Source of the DNA: Bacteroidales bacterium
GTDB taxonomy: Bacteria; Bacteroidota; Bacteroidia; Bacteroidales; UBA932
Assembly: GCA_017471045.1 (NCBI GenBank)
Contig: JAFUWZ010000027.1
Location: 1 to 64,000, forward strand
DNA: 64,000 bases
Reading direction: 5' to 3'
The notes below the pieces were generated by a model that made no database searches, had not been told where the DNA came from, and saw nothing but the letters and a program-made list of their open reading frames with translations. Numbering within the stretch: the first letter of the stretch is position 1; each line of letters opens with the position of its first letter. The translations under genes were made by a program, and so were the position numbers. Positions 32,964-41,767 of the stretch are shown one piece after another.

Positions 32964-34292
32964 ATGGTACAATTCAAGTGCGACGGCTGCCAGTCCTTCA
33001 TCAAGGACGAAGCGTATGCCGCCTATGTGCAGAAAGCCTTCGAAGCTTTCGACGTCCTGCGCGACGAGACGGGGGAAGGCAATGATTTCCTGGGATGGAA
33101 GGCCCTCCCCTCCGAGACCCCCGAGAGCCTGATCGCAGCATGCGAGGACGTCCGTGACCAATGGAAAGAGAAAGGGATCGATCTCGTCGTCGTGATCGGC
33201 ATCGGCGGTTCCTACCTCGGCGCCAAATGCGCCGTCGAGGCGCTCAGCCACGCTTTCGTGCGTCCCGAAGGACAGCCCCAGGTCGTATTTGCCGGCAACA
33301 ACCTCTCCGAGGAATACCTGGCCGAACTGATGGACCTCGCCCGGACGCGCTCGACCGCCGTCATCGTGATTTCCAAGTCCGGCACCACGACGGAGCCCGC
33401 CGTCGCCTTCCGCATCTTCAAGGAATACATTGAGCAGACCTACGGCAAGGCCGAGGCCGCCGGACGCATCGTTGCGATCACCGATGCCCAGAAGGGTGCC
33501 CTCAAGACCCTCGCGACCCAGGAAGGCTACAAGACCTTCGTCGTCCCGGACAACGTGGGCGGCCGATTCTCCGTCCTCACCCCGGTCGGCCTGCTGCCGA
33601 TTGCCGTGGCCGGATTCGACATCCGCGCGATGCTGCAGGGCGCCGCCGCCGAGCGGGAAGCCCTCCTCGTCAAGAACGAGAACAATGCGGCGGTCCGCTA
33701 TGCCGCCGTGCGCAACCTGCTGCACGCGGACTGCGGCAAGGCCGTCGAGATCCTCGTCACCTACAACCCCAAGCTCACCTACCTGGCCGAATGGTGGAAG
33801 CAGCTCTACGGCGAGTCCGAAGGCAAGGACGGCAAGGGCATCTTCCCGGCCTCCGTCACCAACACCGCCGACCTGCATTCGATGGGCCAGTTCATCCAGG
33901 AGGGCAGCCGCGTGATGTTCGAGACCGTGGTGAGTGTCGAAAAGAGCCTGCGCGACGTCGTCATCGGGTCGGACGAGCAGAACCTCGACCAGCTCAACTA
34001 CCTCGCCGGACAGCACGTCAACCACTGCAACGCCATGGCCCAGCTCGGCACCAAGCTCGCCCACATCGACGGCGGCGTGCCCCAGATGGAAGTCAGCATC
34101 GCGTGCATCAACGAGGAGAACCTTGGCGCCATCTTCTATTTCTTTGAATTCGCCTGCGGCATCAGCGCCTACGTGCTCGGCGTGAATCCCTTCAACCAGC
34201 CCGGCGTCGAAGCCTACAAGAAAAACATGTTCGCCCTGCTCCGCAAGCCCGGTTACGAAGCCCAGACGGAAGCCATCCTCAAGAGAATCTAA
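32964..34292 (+). CDS. pgi: Glucose-6-phosphate isomerase
   Basis: 442 residues, the shorter bacterial form. It interconverts glucose-6-phosphate and fructose-6-phosphate in glycolysis and gluconeogenesis. GIGGSYLGAK, SKSGTTTEPAVAFRIF (phosphate binding), VGGRFSVLTPVGLLPIA, QFIQEGSRVMFETV and the C-terminal GVNPFNQPGVEAYKKNMFAL carry the conserved active-site residues. It is followed 13 bp later by a GDPD lipoprotein gene in the same transcript. Confidence 0.97.
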   Translation: MVQFKCDGCQSFIKDEAYAAYVQKAFEAFDVLRDETGEGNDFLGWKALPSETPESLIAACEDVRDQWKEKGIDLVVVIGIGGSYLGAKCAVEALSHAFVRPEGQPQVVFAGNNLSEEYLAELMDLARTRSTAVIVISKSGTTTEPAVAFRIFKEYIEQTYGKAEAAGRIVAITDAQKGALKTLATQEGYKTFVVPDNVGGRFSVLTPVGLLPIAVAGFDIRAMLQGAAAEREALLVKNENNAAVRYAAVRNLLHADCGKAVEILVTYNPKLTYLAEWWKQLYGESEGKDGKGIFPASVTNTADLHSMGQFIQEGSRVMFETVVSVEKSLRDVVIGSDEQNLDQLNYLAGQHVNHCNAMAQLGTKLAHIDGGVPQMEVSIACINEENLGAIFYFFEFACGISAYVLGVNPFNQPGVEAYKKNMFALLRKPGYEAQTEAILKRI

Positions 34293-34305
34293 TCCCGCAC
34301 GCAAT

Positions 34306-35151
34306 ATGAAAAAGACCCTTATCCTCCTCGTAAGCGCCGTCCTGCTGCTCGGCAGCTGCGCCACGTCGAAATTCGTTCCCGGCACTGCCACATCCTTCCC
34401 CAAGGCCAACCAGCAGGGCAAGACGGGTATCGTTGCCCACCGCGGCTTCTGGAACTGCGAGGCCGCCGGCTACATGGAGAACACCATCGCTTCCCTCAAG
34501 GCCGCCCAGGATGCCGGCTGCTGGGGCAGCGAATTCGACATCCACATCACCAGCGACGACGTCGTGATCGTCAACCACAACAACGACATCCAGGGCGTCA
34601 AGATCGCCGACAACCCCTACTCCGTCTTCAAAGCGATGACCCACAAGAACGGGGAACATCCCGCCACGCTGGACGAGTACCTGACCCAGGGCGAAAAATG
34701 CGCGACCACGGTCCTTGTGATCGAGCTCAAGCCCCAAAAGAGACAGGACCGCGAAGACCTCCTGTGGGAGAAGACGGTCGCCGCACTCAAGGCGCACAAG
34801 CTGTATGATCCCCGCAGGGTGGCGTTCATCTCCTTCAGCCACCACCTCTGCCAGCGGGTCGCCCAGGATGCCCCCGAATTCATCAACCAGTATCTCGAAG
34901 GTGACATCGCCCCGGAGGTACTGGCCTCGGAAGGCATCAACGGCATCGACTACGAACAGAAAGTGTTCATCAACAATCCCGACTATGTCCAGGCCGCCCA
35001 CGACAAGGGCATGACCGTCAACGCATGGACCGTCAACAAGGACCACAACATGCGCTCCCTGATCTACCTCGGGATCGACGCTCTGACGACCAACGAGCCA
35101 CTCCTCGCCCGCAAGGTCCTCGGCGACCGGGAGTTCAAACTGAAGAAATAA
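34306..35151 (+). CDS. Glycerophosphodiester phosphodiesterase lipoprotein
   Basis: 281 residues with lipobox LLGSC (lipid Cys18). The GDPD TIM barrel has the catalytic HR (45-46) in VAHRGFW, metal ligands Glu76 and Asp78 in SEFDIH, and His91 in VNHNND; the later WTVNKDHNMRSLIYLGIDAL and TNEP end the fold. It would release glycerol-3-phosphate and an alcohol from glycerophosphodiesters at the outer or periplasmic membrane face. It is cotranscribed with pgi. The stop codon abuts a palindromic repeat (35151-35178). Confidence 0.9.
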   Translation: MKKTLILLVSAVLLLGSCATSKFVPGTATSFPKANQQGKTGIVAHRGFWNCEAAGYMENTIASLKAAQDAGCWGSEFDIHITSDDVVIVNHNNDIQGVKIADNPYSVFKAMTHKNGEHPATLDEYLTQGEKCATTVLVIELKPQKRQDREDLLWEKTVAALKAHKLYDPRRVAFISFSHHLCQRVAQDAPEFINQYLEGDIAPEVLASEGINGIDYEQKVFINNPDYVQAAHDKGMTVNAWTVNKDHNMRSLIYLGIDALTTNEPLLARKVLGDREFKLKK

Positions 35152-35178
35152 GATTCTTCGCTTCGCTCAGAATGACAG
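35151..35178. repeat. REP-like palindrome downstream of the GDPD gene
   Basis: AGATTCTTCG, a short central part, and CAGAATGACA form an imperfect palindrome (ATTCT 35153-35157 with AGAAT 35169-35173). The AGAT head and ATGAC tail match the ends of the palindromic units at 2075-2135 and 2664-2718, so it may belong to the same family. Confidence 0.45.
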
Positions 35179-35511
35179 TCCCCGTCCCGGACGGGCTGGA
35201 TTTCATTGAATTGACTATGCGGCTGCCTGTGCCGGCCAGGGATAACAGCTCAAACCATGGGAGCAGCATTGCGGGAAGCGCAATATCTGCGTTTTTTGAT
35301 CTTCACGCCGTGCTGCAGCATCGCGGCGGCGAATAGGAGAGAAAACCTGCGGATTTCTCCGGGAAGGGCAAAATGTGACGGAACGGGAGAGAAATAGGGG
35401 TATTATCTCCAAAATGGCAATAAATTGGCAGAGTGGGAGGTACTCAAGACGCTTCTCTCCCGAATCTCAGACAGACAGTGGACCCCATTGCCACAAAGGC
35501 ATGAAAACATC
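35179..35511. other. Intergenic region with no supported gene
   Basis: 333 bp between two convergent genes. No frame has protein-like composition on either strand. The stretch is rich in short GGAGAGAAA-like and CTCTCCCG-like segments that could pair, and contains a run of six T after TATCTGCG near 35293-35298, but no clean terminator stem was identified. Confidence 0.5.
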
Positions 35512-36393
35512 CTAAGGCTCGTCGAAGGATCTGAGTGTAAAGAGCCGGGAAGGGGTGCGGCGTGGAAGCGGCTGCATGATGAGAGAATCCCCCTCCGCCG
35601 AAGCGAAATAGGCAGAATTCTCATACGATGGCAGCAGTCCGATACTCGAGAGGGCGTCGGATGTTGCTTGATAGGCGAGCTCTGGGGTGTTGTTGTTTTC
35701 GCTCAAGTGACACAGGAAGAGATGCGTCAGTTCCTTGTGGTAGAAACGGCGCACGGCTTCGGCACATTCGTCATTGCTCAGATGGCCGTTGCCCTGGCTG
35801 ATCCGCATCTTGAGGTCGTAGGGATACGAGCCGTGCATCAGCATCTCCCGGTCGTAATTGGACTCGATGACCACCACGTGGGCGTGCGAAGCGTAGGACA
35901 AGGCCTCCGCGGTCATCCGACCCAGGTCCGTCATGATCACGAAATGCAGGCCCGCCACGCGGATCCCGTAGCCAACGGTCTGGGAAGCGTCGTGGGGCAC
36001 GATGAAATAACGGGCCTCCAGGACACCGGGGACGATCTCATTCCAGACGTCCTTCTGCAAGGGATGGCGCACGGCTGAGAGGTGCTCCAGGGTATAGCTG
36101 TGGTACGACATCGCTTTGAGCAGTTCGGGCGTTGCCCAGACCGGCAGCTTGAGGTATTTGCAATAGGAACCCAGACTGCGGATGTGGTCCATGTGGTCAT
36201 GGGTCACGAGGATGGCGCGTACGCAGTCGAGCGGGATGTGTTCGGCCTGCAGCTCTTTCTTGACCGCGCGCAGGCTCACGCCGGCATCGATGAGAACCGC
36301 ATCGGTATAGACGCCGTCTTCCTCCACGCCCAGGAAATAGCAGTTGCCGCAGCTACCGCTGGAGAAGGACTTGAATCTAACGGTTCTTTTCAT
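35512..36393 (-). CDS. MBL-fold hydrolase, YycJ/WalJ-like
   Basis: 293 residues. SFSSGSCGNCYFLG, THDHMDHIRSLG (HxHxDH variant with the first position intact), the SNYDREML segment, GHLSNDECAEAVRRF and HLSENNNTPELAY are the set seen in YycJ-type metallo-beta-lactamase-fold proteins, which are related to nucleases and have been linked to cell-wall and DNA processes in other phyla. It is cytoplasmic. Its start overlaps the end of the frame of the upstream TPR gene by 17 bp, indicating one transcript. Confidence 0.85.
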   Translation of the reverse strand: MKRTVRFKSFSSGSCGNCYFLGVEEDGVYTDAVLIDAGVSLRAVKKELQAEHIPLDCVRAILVTHDHMDHIRSLGSYCKYLKLPVWATPELLKAMSYHSYTLEHLSAVRHPLQKDVWNEIVPGVLEARYFIVPHDASQTVGYGIRVAGLHFVIMTDLGRMTAEALSYASHAHVVVIESNYDREMLMHGSYPYDLKMRISQGNGHLSNDECAEAVRRFYHKELTHLFLCHLSENNNTPELAYQATSDALSSIGLLPSYENSAYFASAEGDSLIMQPLPRRTPSRLFTLRSFDEP

Positions 36394-38419
36394 CCTCGCA
36401 ATATTTGGAAATCACGCCGTATGCATCGGCAACCCCCAGCTCGCCGGCCTTGGAGAGGTCGATGCAGCCCTTCTCCTTGTCTTTGAGGTAGATCAGGACC
36501 AGGCCCCGGTTGAAATAGGCGTCGCCCATCTGCGGCCAGAAGCGGATCGCCTTATCGTAGTTCTCGATGGAACGGACCAGCTGGGAGGACAGGCAGTAGA
36601 GGTTGCCCAGGTTGTAGTAGAAATACGGAAAATCGGGGACCAGCGCGACTGCGTCTTCCATATCGCGGATGGCATCCGAGTAGTCGTATGTATGACTCAC
36701 CTGGTCGCTGACCCGCGCCCGGATCGTCCCCTTGTCGTCCATCGTCAGGGTCTGGACGTTGTGCTGGATCGAAGCGATGAAGTCGATCATCTCCGCCCGC
36801 AGGACGCCCCGGTTCATGCTATAGAAAGCCCGGTAGAAACTCGCATACAACGACTTGGCCACATCGTCCGACGCCGTATCGACCGCCCGGTCGAAATACT
36901 GGAGCGCTTGGGAGAACTGCTTGTTTTGCAACTCGTACAATCCGCGGATGAACCAGACCTCCGACTCGGGCAGGTCCGAACGGCCGGGGCCATAGGCACT
37001 GTCCCCCTTGAGGATATTTTCCAGCTTGCCCGTCAGGACGAAGCCTGGGATCGTATCGGTGTTGGAGATGATCATGGGGATGGACGAATCGTCGATGAAA
37101 CGGGCCATCAGCGCATTGTCGTAACGGTTGCGCAGGGCGTAATTCTCATTCTCGCGCTGCGCGGCCAGGCGGAATTTGTAGAGCGGCTTGAGCCGGATAT
37201 CGACGTCCCGGTGCTGGAGCAGCTCATTGTCGAAGTCCTTCTTGGCAAACTCGGCGTCCAGACTCAGCAGCGCGCTGTATTTCTTGGTCGTATCGGCAAA
37301 GGACCCTTCCGACTCGGCATTCTTGGCGCGATACTCAGCGACCTTGCGCTGCGCCGTCTGCCAGTCGGCTTTCGACTCCCGCATCAAGCCCAGCATGTTC
37401 TTGACATAGGAACGGTTCATGTAGGCTTTCGCGAAGTCGGGGTACAGTTCTATCGTCTTGTCATAATCCTCCAGCGCATCCTGCCACCGCCCCATTTCTA
37501 TGAAATAGGAGGCCCGGTTGTAGTAGGCCAGGACGTTCTTGGGATTGATGTTGATCACGCGGTCCATGTCCATCAGCGCAGACTCGAAATCCCCCACCTG
37601 GGCATAGATCAGGCTGCGGTTGTAGAGCGTCAGCGCATTGCCCGGCTCGTCCTCCAGTACGTGATTCAAGTCCCGCATCGCGGCATTGTAGTCCTGCTGC
37701 CCGTAATGCATGATCGCACGGTTGAAGTAGGCGAAGGTATTCGCCGAATCGAGGGCGATGGCCTTGTCCATGTCCGCAATGGCCTTGTCGTAACGCTCCT
37801 GCGCGGCATACAGGCGGCCGCGGCGGATATAGGCTTCCGGCTCGAACCTGTCCAGCCGGATGGCCTTGTTGTAGTCGTTGAACGCCTTGACCGTATCACC
37901 CAGGAAGAGGTAGCTCGCACCCCGGTTCAGGTACGCGGACGGGTCTTTGGGCTCCTTGCGGATATAGCGGTCGAAATCGCCCACAGCATCCTCGAAGCGC
38001 TGGGCGAGGAAATAGGTGACGCCCCGGCTGAAATACAGGCCAATGAAGCCGGGACGAAGCTCGATGGCCCGCTCCAGGTCCGACAGGGCCTCGTCGTACT
38101 GGCCGAACCGGCTCCGGGTGATGGCCCGGTAGTGATAGCCGTTGGTAAAGACGGGATTGAGCCGGACCGAAGTGTTGAAGTCCGTCTGCGCGCCCCGCAG
38201 GTCGCCCAGGTTGTACTTGGCAATGCCCCGGAAGAAGAAAGTCCAGTAATCGGTCGTGTCGAGCCGGGCGAGGATGTTGAAATTCTCGATCGCCTTGGCG
38301 TACTTGCCGTCCTGGAGCGCGGCTCTCCCCCGGAAAGAGAACACATCCTTATCGTACTGCGCGCAGCAGAGCTGCACGGAGGCGAAAAGAATCCAGATAA
38401 TTGCAAGCGTACGCTTCAT
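36377..38419 (-). CDS. Exported tetratricopeptide-repeat protein
   Basis: 680 residues with signal peptide MKRTLAIIWILFASVQLCCA. A first array of about nine TPRs covers residues 25-345 (repeated FxxA/YxxRG patterns such as AIENFNILARLDTTD, AIELRPGFIGLYFSRG), a middle part (about 350-460) has no repeats, and a second array follows (about 500-660; QALQYFDRAVDTAS, SIENYDKAIRFWPQ). TPRs mediate protein contacts; in Bacteroidota such exported forms may scaffold envelope complexes, but no partner can be named. It overlaps the YycJ-like gene and is divergent from the M28-like gene. Confidence 0.88.
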   Translation of the reverse strand: MKRTLAIIWILFASVQLCCAQYDKDVFSFRGRAALQDGKYAKAIENFNILARLDTTDYWTFFFRGIAKYNLGDLRGAQTDFNTSVRLNPVFTNGYHYRAITRSRFGQYDEALSDLERAIELRPGFIGLYFSRGVTYFLAQRFEDAVGDFDRYIRKEPKDPSAYLNRGASYLFLGDTVKAFNDYNKAIRLDRFEPEAYIRRGRLYAAQERYDKAIADMDKAIALDSANTFAYFNRAIMHYGQQDYNAAMRDLNHVLEDEPGNALTLYNRSLIYAQVGDFESALMDMDRVININPKNVLAYYNRASYFIEMGRWQDALEDYDKTIELYPDFAKAYMNRSYVKNMLGLMRESKADWQTAQRKVAEYRAKNAESEGSFADTTKKYSALLSLDAEFAKKDFDNELLQHRDVDIRLKPLYKFRLAAQRENENYALRNRYDNALMARFIDDSSIPMIISNTDTIPGFVLTGKLENILKGDSAYGPGRSDLPESEVWFIRGLYELQNKQFSQALQYFDRAVDTASDDVAKSLYASFYRAFYSMNRGVLRAEMIDFIASIQHNVQTLTMDDKGTIRARVSDQVSHTYDYSDAIRDMEDAVALVPDFPYFYYNLGNLYCLSSQLVRSIENYDKAIRFWPQMGDAYFNRGLVLIYLKDKEKGCIDLSKAGELGVADAYGVISKYCEDEKNR

Positions 38420-38446
38420 AAATTTCCGATTATGGCGCGAATTTCG

Positions 38447-38475
38447 TACTTTTGGGGATTGGTCCTACAAATATA
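38447..38475. promoter_or_regulatory. Divergent -7 elements between the TPR and M28-like genes
   Basis: Plus strand TACTTTTG (38447-38454), about 40 bp before the M28-like start; minus strand TATATTTG (38475-38468), about 49 bp before the TPR gene start. Both match TAnnTTTG; -33 boxes are weak. Confidence 0.45.
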
Positions 38476-38494
38476 AACATAAATCAAGCCAACT

Positions 38495-39517
38495 GTGACT
38501 TTCCGCACAAAATTGTTGTTCCTTTTGCTCCTCGCCAGCCTCCTGCCAGCCGCCGGCGCATCCGCCCAAAGCCGGGAATACAAATCAATGGCCGACCTGG
38601 CCGCGGAAAAGTTCATCACCCGGGAAGCTCTTGAGACCGATATCCGCTTCCTTTCCGGCGGATTCTGCCAGGGACGCGGCGCCTCGCAGGCCGGACTGGG
38701 CGAAGCCGGCATGTGGGCCGTCCGCCAGTTCCAGTCTGCCCAACTGCTTCCCATGGAAGGCACGCTGTGCCAGACCTTCACCGCCGGTGGCCATGTCTGT
38801 CACAACGTCGTCGGCATGCTGCCCGCCAGGACACCTTCCTACCTTTCCCACAGCAGTTATGTCATCATCATGGCCCACTACGACAACCTCGGCGTCCTGG
38901 ACGGCAAGACCTACCCGGGCGCCGACTCCAACGCGTCGGGCGTCGCCGTGATGAACCGCCTGATCCGTCTCTTCCGCTACTTGGGGACCAACGGCGCCGG
39001 GCTCCCGCAGAATATCATTTTCGCCGCCCTGGACGGCAAGCAGCTCAGCCTCGCCGGCGCACAGGATCTGTGGAGCCGTATCGCCTTGGGACGCCTGCAG
39101 GACCCGGTCAACGGGCAGGCGATCCGCCCGCGTGACATCTCTGCCGTCATCAACCTGGACATTCTCGGCGGGGACTCCGCCCCGATCCACAAGACGCGGA
39201 AGGACTACCTGATCCTGCTGGGCGGCGGCAGATTCAACTCCCTGCTGCAGAACACCAACCTGCGCAAGGGCCTCGGCCTGGACCTCGGCCTGGACTACTA
39301 CGGCAGCAAGGGATTCACCGACCTCTTCCTCAATCGTGTCTCCGACCAGAAACCGTTCCGCGAGAAGGGTGTCTATGCGGTCCTCTTCACCTCCGGCATC
39401 ACGATGGACACCAACCGGGAGAGCGACACGGAGGACAAGATCAACTATGATGTGCTCCTGAAGCGCACCGAACTGATCTTCCATTGGATCGAACAATTGT
39501 TATATATCAACCGATAG
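38495..39517 (+). CDS. M28-fold peptidase homologue, probably inactive
   Basis: 340 residues from a GTG start that gives a good signal peptide (LLFLLLLASLLPAAGASA). The M28 fold is visible: AHYDNLG with His128, GADSNASGVAVM with Asp144, INLDILGG. However, the position of the catalytic and zinc-binding Glu-Glu pair (normally FDAEExGLxGS) reads LDGKQLSLAGA (Lys182-Gln183), and the last zinc ligand (normally SDHxPF) reads SDQKPF. Two of the key sites are therefore lost, so it is probably a non-enzymatic M28-like domain. It is first in a plus-strand operon with an ABC exporter (3-bp gap). Confidence 0.82.
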   Translation: MTFRTKLLFLLLLASLLPAAGASAQSREYKSMADLAAEKFITREALETDIRFLSGGFCQGRGASQAGLGEAGMWAVRQFQSAQLLPMEGTLCQTFTAGGHVCHNVVGMLPARTPSYLSHSSYVIIMAHYDNLGVLDGKTYPGADSNASGVAVMNRLIRLFRYLGTNGAGLPQNIIFAALDGKQLSLAGAQDLWSRIALGRLQDPVNGQAIRPRDISAVINLDILGGDSAPIHKTRKDYLILLGGGRFNSLLQNTNLRKGLGLDLGLDYYGSKGFTDLFLNRVSDQKPFREKGVYAVLFTSGITMDTNRESDTEDKINYDVLLKRTELIFHWIEQLLYINR

Positions 39518-39520
39518 TTT

Positions 39521-41356
39521 ATGAAAGCGTTTATGGCCATGCTGCGGCATTATGTCGCCCCCTACAGGAAATACCTGGGAGGTTCGGTGTTGCTGAACAT
39601 CCTGTCGGCTATCCTCAACCTGGTCTCGTTCTCGCTGATCGTCCCTATCCTCAAGATACTGTTCAACATTGACGGAAAGGTCTATGCCTTCGTCCCTTGG
39701 GACGCCGAGATGGACTTCGGGGCGAAACTCCTCAACAACGTCTATTGGTACGTGAGCCAGTTCATGGCCGCGCACGGCGCTGCCGTCACGCTCCTGCTGC
39801 TGTGCCTGGCCCTCTGCGTGATGACGGTCTTCAAGACCGCCAGCTATTTCGGTGCCAGCGCCGTGATGGTCCCCATCCGCACCGGTCTCGTGAAGGACAT
39901 CCGGATGGAAATATACCGCAAGATCCTCAGCCTGCCCCTGGGCTTCTTCTCCGAGGAGCGGAAAGGCGACATCATCGCCCGCATCAGCGGCGATGTGCAG
40001 GAAGTCGAGACTTCGATCACCGCCTCCCTGGACATGCTGATCAAGAACCCGATCCTGATCATCTTTTATTTCGGCGCCCTGATCTTCATCTCCTGGAAGA
40101 TGACCCTCTTCACCATCCTCTTCGCACCGCTGATGCTCTGGGTCATGGGCTGGATCGGCCGCAAGCTCAAGGCCCAGTCCCTGGAGGCCCAGGCGCTGTG
40201 GAGCGACACCATGTCCCAGGTCGAGGAGACGCTGGGCGGCCTGCGCGTCATCAAGGCGTTCCGGGCCGAAGAGAAGATGGAGCGGCGCTTTGACGCCGTC
40301 ACCGGCGCGATGAAAGACAAAACCGGCCGCGTCTTCACCCGCCAGGTGCTCGCCCACCCGGTAAGCGAGTGTCTGGGCACCGTCATGATCGCGATCATCC
40401 TCTGGTTCGGCGGAACGCTGATCCTGGGCGACCGCTCCCCCATCGATGCGCCGACCTTCATCTACTACATGGTCATCCTCTACAGCGTCATCCAACCGAT
40501 CAAGGAGCTGTCCCGCGCCGCTTACGGCATCCCGAAGGGCATGGCCTCGATGGAGCGGATCAACCGCATCCTGGACAGCGGCAACGACATCGTCGAAGCC
40601 GACCGGCCGGTGCGCCTGCCCGAATTCCGCGACAGCATCCGCTTCGAGGGCGTCGGGTTCCGCTACAACGAGGGCGGCAAGGAGGTGCTCAAGGGCATCG
40701 ACCTGACGATCCCCAAAGGCAAAACCGTCGCCATCGTCGGCGCCTCCGGGGCCGGCAAGACGACCCTGGTGGACCTGATCCCGCGCTTCTACGATCCCGA
40801 CAAGGGCTGCATCTGCATCGACGGCACTGACATCCGGCAGGCCCGCATCCAGGACCTTCGCGCCCTGATGGGCAACGTCAACCAGGATCCCATCCTCTTC
40901 AATGACACGATATTCAACAACATCGCCTTCGGCGTCGAAAACGCCACGGAAGAGGAGGTCATCGCAGCGGCCAAGATCGCCAACGCCCATGAATTCATCA
41001 TGGAGAAGGAGGACGGCTACCGGACCAACATCGGCGACCGCGGCACCAAACTCAGCGGCGGCCAGCGGCAGCGCATCAGCATCGCCCGCGCCATCCTCAC
41101 GAACCCGCCCATCCTCATCCTGGACGAGGCGACCGCCTCGCTCGACACCGAGTCCGAGCGCGCCGTGCAGGAGGCGCTCGAACGCCTGATGTCCAACCGC
41201 ACCACCATCGCCATCGCCCATCGCCTCTCCACCATCAAGAACGCGGACGAGATCATCGTGATGGACGAAGGCCGCATCGTCGAGCGCGGCCGTCACGAAG
41301 AGCTCCTTGCCCTCGACGGTTATTACAAGAAACTCAACGACATGCAAGCCCTGTAG
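39521..41356 (+). CDS. ABC transporter, permease fused to ATPase (MsbA-type)
   Basis: 611 residues. The N-terminal 340 residues contain about six membrane helices (the first in LLNILSAILNLVSFSLIVPI), and the C-terminal domain is an ABC ATPase with Walker A GASGAGKTTL, Q-loop NVNQDPILFND, signature LSGGQRQRISIARA, Walker B ILILDEATASLD and switch AHRLST. It functions as a homodimer; this type exports lipids (MsbA) or hydrophobic compounds. It lies between an M28-like and a VanZ gene in a compact operon of envelope genes, so a role in lipid or glycolipid export is likely. Confidence 0.9.
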   Translation: MKAFMAMLRHYVAPYRKYLGGSVLLNILSAILNLVSFSLIVPILKILFNIDGKVYAFVPWDAEMDFGAKLLNNVYWYVSQFMAAHGAAVTLLLLCLALCVMTVFKTASYFGASAVMVPIRTGLVKDIRMEIYRKILSLPLGFFSEERKGDIIARISGDVQEVETSITASLDMLIKNPILIIFYFGALIFISWKMTLFTILFAPLMLWVMGWIGRKLKAQSLEAQALWSDTMSQVEETLGGLRVIKAFRAEEKMERRFDAVTGAMKDKTGRVFTRQVLAHPVSECLGTVMIAIILWFGGTLILGDRSPIDAPTFIYYMVILYSVIQPIKELSRAAYGIPKGMASMERINRILDSGNDIVEADRPVRLPEFRDSIRFEGVGFRYNEGGKEVLKGIDLTIPKGKTVAIVGASGAGKTTLVDLIPRFYDPDKGCICIDGTDIRQARIQDLRALMGNVNQDPILFNDTIFNNIAFGVENATEEEVIAAAKIANAHEFIMEKEDGYRTNIGDRGTKLSGGQRQRISIARAILTNPPILILDEATASLDTESERAVQEALERLMSNRTTIAIAHRLSTIKNADEIIVMDEGRIVERGRHEELLALDGYYKKLNDMQAL

Positions 41357-41359
41357 GAG

Positions 41360-41767
41360 ATGAACAAAACCGCCCTTCTGACCGCCCGGATCGGGATGAT
41401 CCTCTATATTGCCCTGATCGTATTCCTCTGTTTCGGACATTTCAGCCAGCCGCCGCAGGCTCCCCGGACGCTGCTTGGGATTGAGACGGACAAGATTGTC
41501 CACTTCCTGATGTTCTTGCCCTTCCCGGTCCTGACCTGGCTGTCCGTCGGCAAAGAGCCCGACGGTCCCTGGAAAGCGCTCGGTCTCGTCCTGCTCATCT
41601 TCTTCTGCGGCAGCCTGGTCGCCGCGGCGACCGAGCTCGGACAGGGCTTCACTTCCTACCGGACCACCGACCCGAAGGACTTCCTCGCCGACACGGCAGC
41701 CCTGGCCATCGGCTCCCTTCTCGTATTCATCAAAATGCTCGTCAAGGGCGCCCGCTCCGCCCGATGA
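41360..41767 (+). CDS. VanZ-family membrane protein
   Basis: 135 residues with four predicted membrane helices (IGMILYIALIVFLCFGHF, HFLMFLPFPVLTWLSV, LGLVLLIFFCGSLVAAATEL, ALAIGSLLVFIKML). TDKIVHFLMF and the ATELGQGFT segment followed by DPKDFLADTAA are the polar motifs of VanZ-like proteins, whose activity is not known in general. It starts 3 bp after the exporter gene and overlaps the next gene by 4 bp (ATGA). Confidence 0.85.
   Translation: MNKTALLTARIGMILYIALIVFLCFGHFSQPPQAPRTLLGIETDKIVHFLMFLPFPVLTWLSVGKEPDGPWKALGLVLLIFFCGSLVAAATELGQGFTSYRTTDPKDFLADTAALAIGSLLVFIKMLVKGARSAR

Noticed and set aside
35425..36078. 217-codon plus-strand ORF over the YycJ-like gene
   Set aside because: It overlaps the minus-strand gene, whose metal-binding motifs are intact, and shows no motif of its own.
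36344..38476. 710-codon ORF antisense to the TPR protein gene
   Set aside because: Composition (VVEI, RQG, VHVR runs) is that of a shadow frame; the minus strand has signal peptide and TPR repeats.
39500..41503. 667-codon ORF antisense to the ABC exporter
   Set aside because: Asp/His/Glu-rich shadow of a conserved ABC transporter gene; no motif of its own.
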